A stretch of DNA of 17,924 bases from Thermoplasmata archaeon. Its GTDB lineage: Archaea; Thermoplasmatota; Thermoplasmata; Lutacidiplasmatales; UBA184. The position numbers and the translations under genes are program-made. Every line of letters begins with the position of its first letter. The stretch's first letter is position 1. The notes under the pieces were generated by a model. It was not told the DNA's origin. It was given only the letters and a program-made list of their open reading frames with translations, and made no database searches. Shown one piece after another: positions 14,730 to 17,924 of the stretch. The DNA is taken from assembly GCA_030039825.1 (NCBI GenBank), contig JASHUV010000125.1:1-17924 (forward strand). The letters run 5' to 3'.

Positions 14730-15875
14730 CTACCGGTCGACCTCGCCGACGCAGACGTCGACGGAGCCCATGATCGGCGGGATGTCGGCGACGTGGTAGC
14801 CGACGAGGTAGGACTTCGCCGCGCTGAGGTTGACGAAGACCGGCGAGCGGAACTTCACGCGGTAGGGGTGCTCGCCGCCCTCGTTGACGACATAGGCCGT
14901 CGCCTCGCCGTGCGGCTCCTCGATGGCGCTCAGGCCCACGCCCTTCGAGTAGTGGCGCTTCAGGAGGTAGCCCTCGTGGCCGATCGGCGCGTACGGCGCG
15001 CCGAGCCAGCGCGGCACGTTCGCCGCCATGACGGGACCGGGGTGGTGGTCGAGCCAGTCGACGACCTGGCGGATGATGCGGACCGACTGCCGCATCTCCT
15101 CCATCCGGACGAGGTAGCGGGCGGTGACGTCGGCGGTGTCGGCGAGCGCGATGTCGAACTCGAGGCGGTCGTAGGCGGCGTACGGGCGGTCCTTCCGGAG
15201 GTCGCGCTTCACGCCGGCCGCGCGGAGCATCGGTCCCGTGACCCCGTAGGTCACGCAGTCCTTCGCCTTCAGCACCCCGAGGTCGTCGCAGCGCGTGCGG
15301 AAGATCTGGGAGCCCAGGCAGAGCCGGTCGTACTCCGCGAAGCGGTCCATGAGCCAGTCCATCGTCTTGCGGATCCGGTCCGTCGTGCCGGGCGGGAGGT
15401 CGTTCCTCACCCCGCCGACGCGCATGTACTCGTAGGTGAGCCGACCGCCGGTGAAGCTCTGGAAGTGGTCGAGGAGGAGGTCCCGGTCCCGCATCCCGTA
15501 GAGGAAGGGGCTCATCAGCCCGAGGTCCTGGACGAACGCGGCGTACCACATGATGTGGGAGGCGAGCCGTTGCATCTCCTCGACGAGGACCCGGAGGTAG
15601 AGCGTCCGCTCCGGCGGCACGACGTGGAGGGCCTTCTCGGCCGCCTGGATGTACAGGTGCTCCCAGGCGATCCCCGCCACGTAGCAGGTCCGGTCCATGA
15701 GGGTGATGATCTCGTTGTAGTGGCGGTCCTCGCTGATCTTCTCGATCCCCCGGTGCAGGTAGCCCATCTCGGGATCGATGTCCCTCACGATCTCCCCGTC
15801 GATCTTGACGCGGAGGTTCCACAGGCCGTGCGTCATGGGGTGCTGCGGCCCCATGTTGATCCACATCTCAGACAC
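14730..15875 (-). CDS. nuoD: Complex I subunit D (49-kDa homologue)
   Basis: A 381-aa Q-module subunit descended from the [NiFe]-hydrogenase large subunit. The quinone headgroup residues are kept: His 16 in GPQHPMTHG, Tyr 65 in DRTCY and Asp 117 in VQDLGLMSP match bovine H59, Y108 and D160, with identical spacing of 49 and 52 residues. GYLHRGIEK (38-46) and the C-terminal GEVDR are also canonical. Cys 64 and Cys 375 (SVDVCVGEVDR) occupy sites that are usually Asp and Val in complex I but are nickel-binding Cys in hydrogenases; their partner Cys are missing. NuoD is separate from NuoC, unlike the fused NuoCD of many bacteria and haloarchaea. The GTG start overlaps nuoC by 8 nt and has GGAGGT 11 nt upstream; an ATG at 15866 is less well placed. 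Confidence 0.97.
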   Translation of the reverse strand: MSEMWINMGPQHPMTHGLWNLRVKIDGEIVRDIDPEMGYLHRGIEKISEDRHYNEIITLMDRTCYVAGIAWEHLYIQAAEKALHVVPPERTLYLRVLVEEMQRLASHIMWYAAFVQDLGLMSPFLYGMRDRDLLLDHFQSFTGGRLTYEYMRVGGVRNDLPPGTTDRIRKTMDWLMDRFAEYDRLCLGSQIFRTRCDDLGVLKAKDCVTYGVTGPMLRAAGVKRDLRKDRPYAAYDRLEFDIALADTADVTARYLVRMEEMRQSVRIIRQVVDWLDHHPGPVMAANVPRWLGAPYAPIGHEGYLLKRHYSKGVGLSAIEEPHGEATAYVVNEGGEHPYRVKFRSPVFVNLSAAKSYLVGYHVADIPPIMGSVDVCVGEVDR

Positions 15876-16344
15876 GGCGCGTCTTGACCTCCAGCTCCTC
15901 CGGCTCGTGGAGCTTGAACGACCTCAGGAGCGGGTGGAACGCATAGCCGTCCGGCATCAGGAGATGACGGAGGTCGGGGTGGTGGTCGAAGGTGATGTCG
16001 ACCATCTCCCACGCCTCACGCTCGTGCCAGTTCGCCGAGGGCCAGAGGGGTGTCGCGCTCTCGACGTGGGCGTCCTTGGCGTCGAGCCGCGTGGAGAGCA
16101 GGAGGTAGGCCTTCCTCTCGTCCGACCAGAGGAGGTAGACGACCTCCCGCTCGGCGACCCAGTCGATCCCCCCGACGAAGGAGAGATGCGCGAAGCCGAG
16201 GTCGTCGCGGACGGCCCGGAAGACCTCGAGCGCGTGCGACGGGGCGAACGTCACGCGCCCCAGGGTCCCGTCGAACGGCTCCACGGTGAGAACGGCGTCG
16301 GGGAGCTTCCCGCGGAGGAGCGCCCCGACCCCCTCCTCCGCCAT
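15868..16344 (-). CDS. nuoC: Complex I subunit C (30-kDa homologue)
   Basis: A 158-aa hydrophilic Q-module subunit that packs against NuoD. The family signature is present in the C-terminal half: WPSANWHEREAWEMVDITF (about 101-119), HHPDLRHLLMPDGY (121-134) and FHPLLRSF (136-143). The N-terminal half has the usual alpha/beta fold with FVGGIDWV. It carries no metal ligands, as expected. The ATG start is preceded by GAGGAGGG, in a 36-nt gap after nuoB that shows nothing else. The stop lies inside the nuoD start region. Confidence 0.95.
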   Translation of the reverse strand: MAEEGVGALLRGKLPDAVLTVEPFDGTLGRVTFAPSHALEVFRAVRDDLGFAHLSFVGGIDWVAEREVVYLLWSDERKAYLLLSTRLDAKDAHVESATPLWPSANWHEREAWEMVDITFDHHPDLRHLLMPDGYAFHPLLRSFKLHEPEELEVKTRRV

Positions 16345-16380
16345 TCTGCCCTCCTCGTCCGTCCGGTGGCCCTCGGGGGC

Positions 16381-16998
16381 CTATTCCCGGCGCTCCCGGA
16401 TGAGCTCCTCGAGCTTCAGGATCCCGTCGAGCAGCGCCTCCGGCCTCGGCGGGCAGCCGGCGATGTAGACGTCCACGGGAACGAGCTTGTCGACGCCCGG
16501 CACCACGGAGTACGCCGTCCGGAACGGGCCGCCCCCCGTCGCGCAGTTCCCCATCGCGATGACCCACTTCGGCTCGGGCATCTGCTCGTAGAGCGTGATG
16601 AGCTTGTGCGCGACCTTCCAGGTGACCGTCCCGTTCACGATCAGGAGGTCGCACTGTCGGGGCGAGGATCGAGGGACGACGCCGAAGCGCTCGGCGTCCC
16701 ATCGGGCCCCGAACGCGCTCGCGAACTCGATGGCGCAGCAGGCGAGCCCCCAGTGGAGCGGGAAGAGCGAGTTGCGTCCGGCCCAGTTGAAGACCGGCCG
16801 GATCACCTTGCCCTGACCCTGCTCGGCGAGGAGCGACAGGAGCGCCTCCTTCGCCGCGGGAATGAACTGCTGCGAGCGCAACCCCTCGATCTCCACGAAC
16901 GGGACGCCGGGCTCGGTGATCGCCGGCTCGGTCGGGCTCGGCGGGATCGCCGGGACGGCCGGAGCGGCGGCGACGACCGGCGTCGCCGGGGTGCTCAT
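16381..16998 (-). CDS. nuoB: Complex I subunit B (PSST homologue)
   Basis: A 205-aa subunit carrying the terminal cluster N2, which passes electrons to quinone. The four ligands are visible: tandem Cys 87 and 88 in [10 protein letters not shown], Cys 151 in [11 protein letters not shown] and Cys 182 in [21 protein letters not shown] follows, as in the family. The first 35 or so residues form an Ala/Pro/Val-rich low-complexity extension before the conserved core (about GLRSQQFIP). I choose the ATG at 16998 because it makes an ATGA overlap with the nuoA stop. A GTG three codons upstream (17007) is the alternative. Confidence 0.96.
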   Translation of the reverse strand: MSTPATPVVAAAPAVPAIPPSPTEPAITEPGVPFVEIEGLRSQQFIPAAKEALLSLLAEQGQGKVIRPVFNWAGRNSLFPLHWGLACCAIEFASAFGARWDAERFGVVPRSSPRQCDLLIVNGTVTWKVAHKLITLYEQMPEPKWVIAMGNCATGGGPFRTAYSVVPGVDKLVPVDVYIAGCPPRPEALLDGILKLEELIRERRE

Positions 16999-17366
16999 AC
17001 GACCCACCGGCGCTCACCGGAGAGCGCGTAGTAGATGCCCGCGAGCGCGAGGGCGGTGAATCCGAGCGCGATGAAGACCGGGTATTCCGCGGAATTGACG
17101 GTCCGGAAGGTGAGCGCCCAGAGGGCGAGGATGAAGCCCAAGATGTCGACGGCGACGAAGATGATCGCGAAGGTGTAATGCTGGGTCGGAAAGTCGATCT
17201 GCGCCTCCCCCTCGCTCTCCTGGCCGCACTCGTAGGTCGTCAGTCGGAGGTAGGAGCGCCTCGCCTTGGCGCCGAGCGTCCGGTTCGCGATCAGGGAGCC
17301 GATGCCGAAGACCGCCGCGATGGCCAGGAAGACGAGGAACGTCTCGATGTCCGCCGACGCCGCCAC
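16995..17366 (-). CDS. nuoA: NADH dehydrogenase-like complex I subunit A
   Basis: A 123-aa membrane subunit with three helices (about 8-28, 65-87 and 95-115). The long helix 1-2 loop holds [15 protein letters not shown] with the conserved Cys 47. In helix 2 the usual FDxE reads VDIL: Asp 74 is kept but the Glu is Leu 76, and the nearby Pro of PWA is Leu. I place the start at GTG 17366 because GGGGGGAGG lies 9 nt upstream. A GTG at 17375 would abut that ribosome site directly. This is the first gene of the operon, about 33 nt downstream of the predicted transcription start. Its TGA overlaps the nuoB ATG. Confidence 0.93.
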   Translation of the reverse strand: MAASADIETFLVFLAIAAVFGIGSLIANRTLGAKARRSYLRLTTYECGQESEGEAQIDFPTQHYTFAIIFVAVDILGFILALWALTFRTVNSAEYPVFIALGFTALALAGIYYALSGERRWVV

Positions 17367-17398
17367 CGCTCCCACCCTCCCCCCACTACCTAGGAAGC

Positions 17399-17411
17399 GG
17401 TCCTTAGGACC
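17399..17411. promoter_or_regulatory. Interrupted palindrome at the predicted nuo transcription start
   Basis: GGTCCTTAGGACC is a perfect 6-bp inverted repeat around one central base. It lies between the TATA-like box (17421-17428) and nuoA, at about the distance where transcription should begin. A dimeric regulator bound here would block initiation, so it is a candidate operator. Confidence 0.4.
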
Positions 17412-17420
17412 CGGAGTGCG

Positions 17421-17428
17421 TATTTAAC
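17421..17428 (-). promoter_or_regulatory. TATA-like box of the nuo operon
   Basis: Minus-strand GTTAAATA is the clearest A/T island in the 133-bp intergenic region. It would place the transcription start near 17400, giving a leader of roughly 33 nt that contains the GGGGGGAGG ribosome site. No strong purine-rich BRE is evident just upstream (GCGACC). Confidence 0.6.
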
Positions 17429-17480
17429 GGTCGCTCGGCGGCGACGCCGGGGAGGGCCGGCTCGTCGTCGGAAATCCCCC

Positions 17481-17502
17481 GGAGCGGCCGCCCCGCCGCT
17501 CC
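17481..17502 (-). terminator. GC-rich hairpin after the enoyl-CoA hydratase gene
   Basis: A perfect 8-bp inverted repeat (GGAGCGGC / GCCGCTCC) with a 6-nt loop starts about 6 nt past the TAG stop of the upstream gene. On the minus strand it is followed by GGGGGATTTCC, only a weak T-run. It is the best terminator-like structure in the window, although archaeal termination relies more on T-tracts than on hairpins. Confidence 0.45.
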
Positions 17503-17508
17503 TGCTTC

Positions 17509-17924
17509 CTAGGGGCCGGGATCGGTCCGCCGGTCCCGGGGCCGGGGGAAGGCGGGTCGACGCTTCTCGCGGAAGGCGCGGATCCCCTCCGGGAGCTCGG
17601 CCCGACGGGCCGCCTCCACCGCTCCCCGACGCTCGAGCGCGAGCTGGCCCTCGAGGCTCTCGGAGAATGCGCTCACCATGAGGCGCTTCATCCATCCGTA
17701 CGCGAAGGTCGGGCCGTCGGCGAGCTCACGGGCCTTCGCCCAGGCCCGCGCGTCGAGTTCGGCGGGCGGCACGACCTCGTGCAAGAGGCCGAGCTCGCGG
17801 GCCCGATCGGCCGGAACGCGGGCCGTCGTGAAGAGGAGCTCCTGCGCGAGGCCGATGCCCAGGAAATGGGGCAGGAAGTAGGTCAGGCCGCCGTCCGGAA
17901 CGGCGCCGAGCCCCGGGAAGGCGG
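17509..17924 (-). CDS. Enoyl-CoA hydratase/isomerase family protein, 5' end beyond the window
   Basis: The C-terminal 137 residues of a crotonase-superfamily enzyme; the open frame continues to the right edge without a stop. The visible part begins AFPGLGAVPDGGLTYFLP, the active-site segment typical of 2-enoyl-CoA hydratases and isomerases of the PaaG-like type. It continues through the trimerisation helices (ARELGLLHEVVPPAEL) to the usual C-terminal EGIRAFREKRRPAF. The oxyanion-hole segment lies outside the window, so catalytic competence cannot be judged. The reaction would be hydration or double-bond shift of an enoyl-CoA in fatty-acid, amino-acid or aromatic breakdown. It is followed by a hairpin and is probably a separate transcription unit from nuo. 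Confidence 0.9.
   Translation of the reverse strand, partial: AFPGLGAVPDGGLTYFLPHFLGIGLAQELLFTTARVPADRARELGLLHEVVPPAELDARAWAKARELADGPTFAYGWMKRLMVSAFSESLEGQLALERRGAVEAARRAELPEGIRAFREKRRPAFPRPRDRRTDPGP

Larger units (their letters stand above)
17389..17513. repeat. 10-bp inverted repeat with widely spaced arms
   Basis: CCTAGGAAGC at 17389-17398 and its exact reverse complement at 17504-17513 bracket the intergenic region. The outer arm covers the stop codon of the enoyl-CoA hydratase gene and the inner arm lies in the nuo leader. Each arm includes the palindrome CCTAGG. These could be paired regulator sites, or chance. Confidence 0.4.

Noticed and set aside
12934..15864. A 976-codon minus-strand frame overlapping nuoD, nuoH and nuoI
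   Set aside because: It is out of frame with three well-supported genes and is dominated by Arg, Pro, His and Asp.
13263..15887. An 874-codon plus-strand open frame opposite nuoI, nuoH and nuoD
   Set aside because: Same low-complexity Asp/Glu/Arg/Val/His composition, no motifs; the minus strand encodes certain complex I subunits throughout.
1..17924. tRNA or rRNA genes, CRISPR arrays, insertion sequences, phage genes
   Set aside because: Genes fill nearly the whole window with gaps under 140 bp. I saw no direct-repeat spacer pattern, no transposase or integrase motifs, and no cloverleaf in the gaps.

Overview
The window is about 17.9 kb of very GC-rich DNA, roughly two-thirds G+C by eye. 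It looks archaeal: it carries both subunits of DNA topoisomerase VI, a geranylgeranyl-reductase-family flavoprotein, TATA-box-like elements about 25 bp upstream of starts, and a complex I operon without the NADH-oxidising subunits. A euryarchaeal lineage, perhaps within Thermoplasmatota, fits best, but that placement is inference. All 18 genes I can support lie on the minus strand, so transcription runs from high to low coordinates. GTG is the start codon in 13 of the 17 genes that are not 5'-truncated, and neighbouring genes often share GTGA or ATGA stop/start overlaps.

Region 1 (17924-17376): the 3' part of an enoyl-CoA hydratase/isomerase-family gene, then a 133-bp intergenic stretch. This holds a strong hairpin (putative terminator), a TATA-like box, a 13-bp interrupted palindrome at the predicted transcription start, and a 10-bp inverted repeat with widely spaced arms.

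Region 2 (17366-4853): one tightly packed operon, nuoA-B-C-D-H-I-J-K-L-M-N, followed by a geranylgeranyl-reductase-family gene and a trans-polyprenyl diphosphate synthase. The 11 nuo genes encode the membrane arm and the Q-module of complex I. NuoE, F and G are absent, so the electron donor is probably not NADH through NuoF; ferredoxin or an F420-type input is likely. NuoI is unusual: it carries four 4Fe-4S motifs instead of two, and every motif ends CPxxC. NuoD has cysteines at two positions that match hydrogenase nickel ligands, and NuoA lacks the usual Glu of its FDxE motif. The two prenyl genes at the operon's tail suggest the cluster also makes and saturates the side chain of the quinone that complex I reduces, though membrane-lipid synthesis is the conservative alternative.

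Region 3 (4852-1): a short gap with a palindrome and a TATA-like element, then a small four-helix membrane protein overlapping a nitrilase-family carbon-nitrogen hydrolase. These are followed by top6B and top6A (topoisomerase VI B and A), which overlap by 41 bp. top6B has its own TATA-like box, which overlaps the stop codon of the hydrolase gene, and may be leaderless. An unidentified gene runs off the left edge.

I saw no tRNA or rRNA genes, CRISPR arrays, insertion sequences or phage genes. The many long plus-strand open frames are high-GC shadows of the minus-strand genes.
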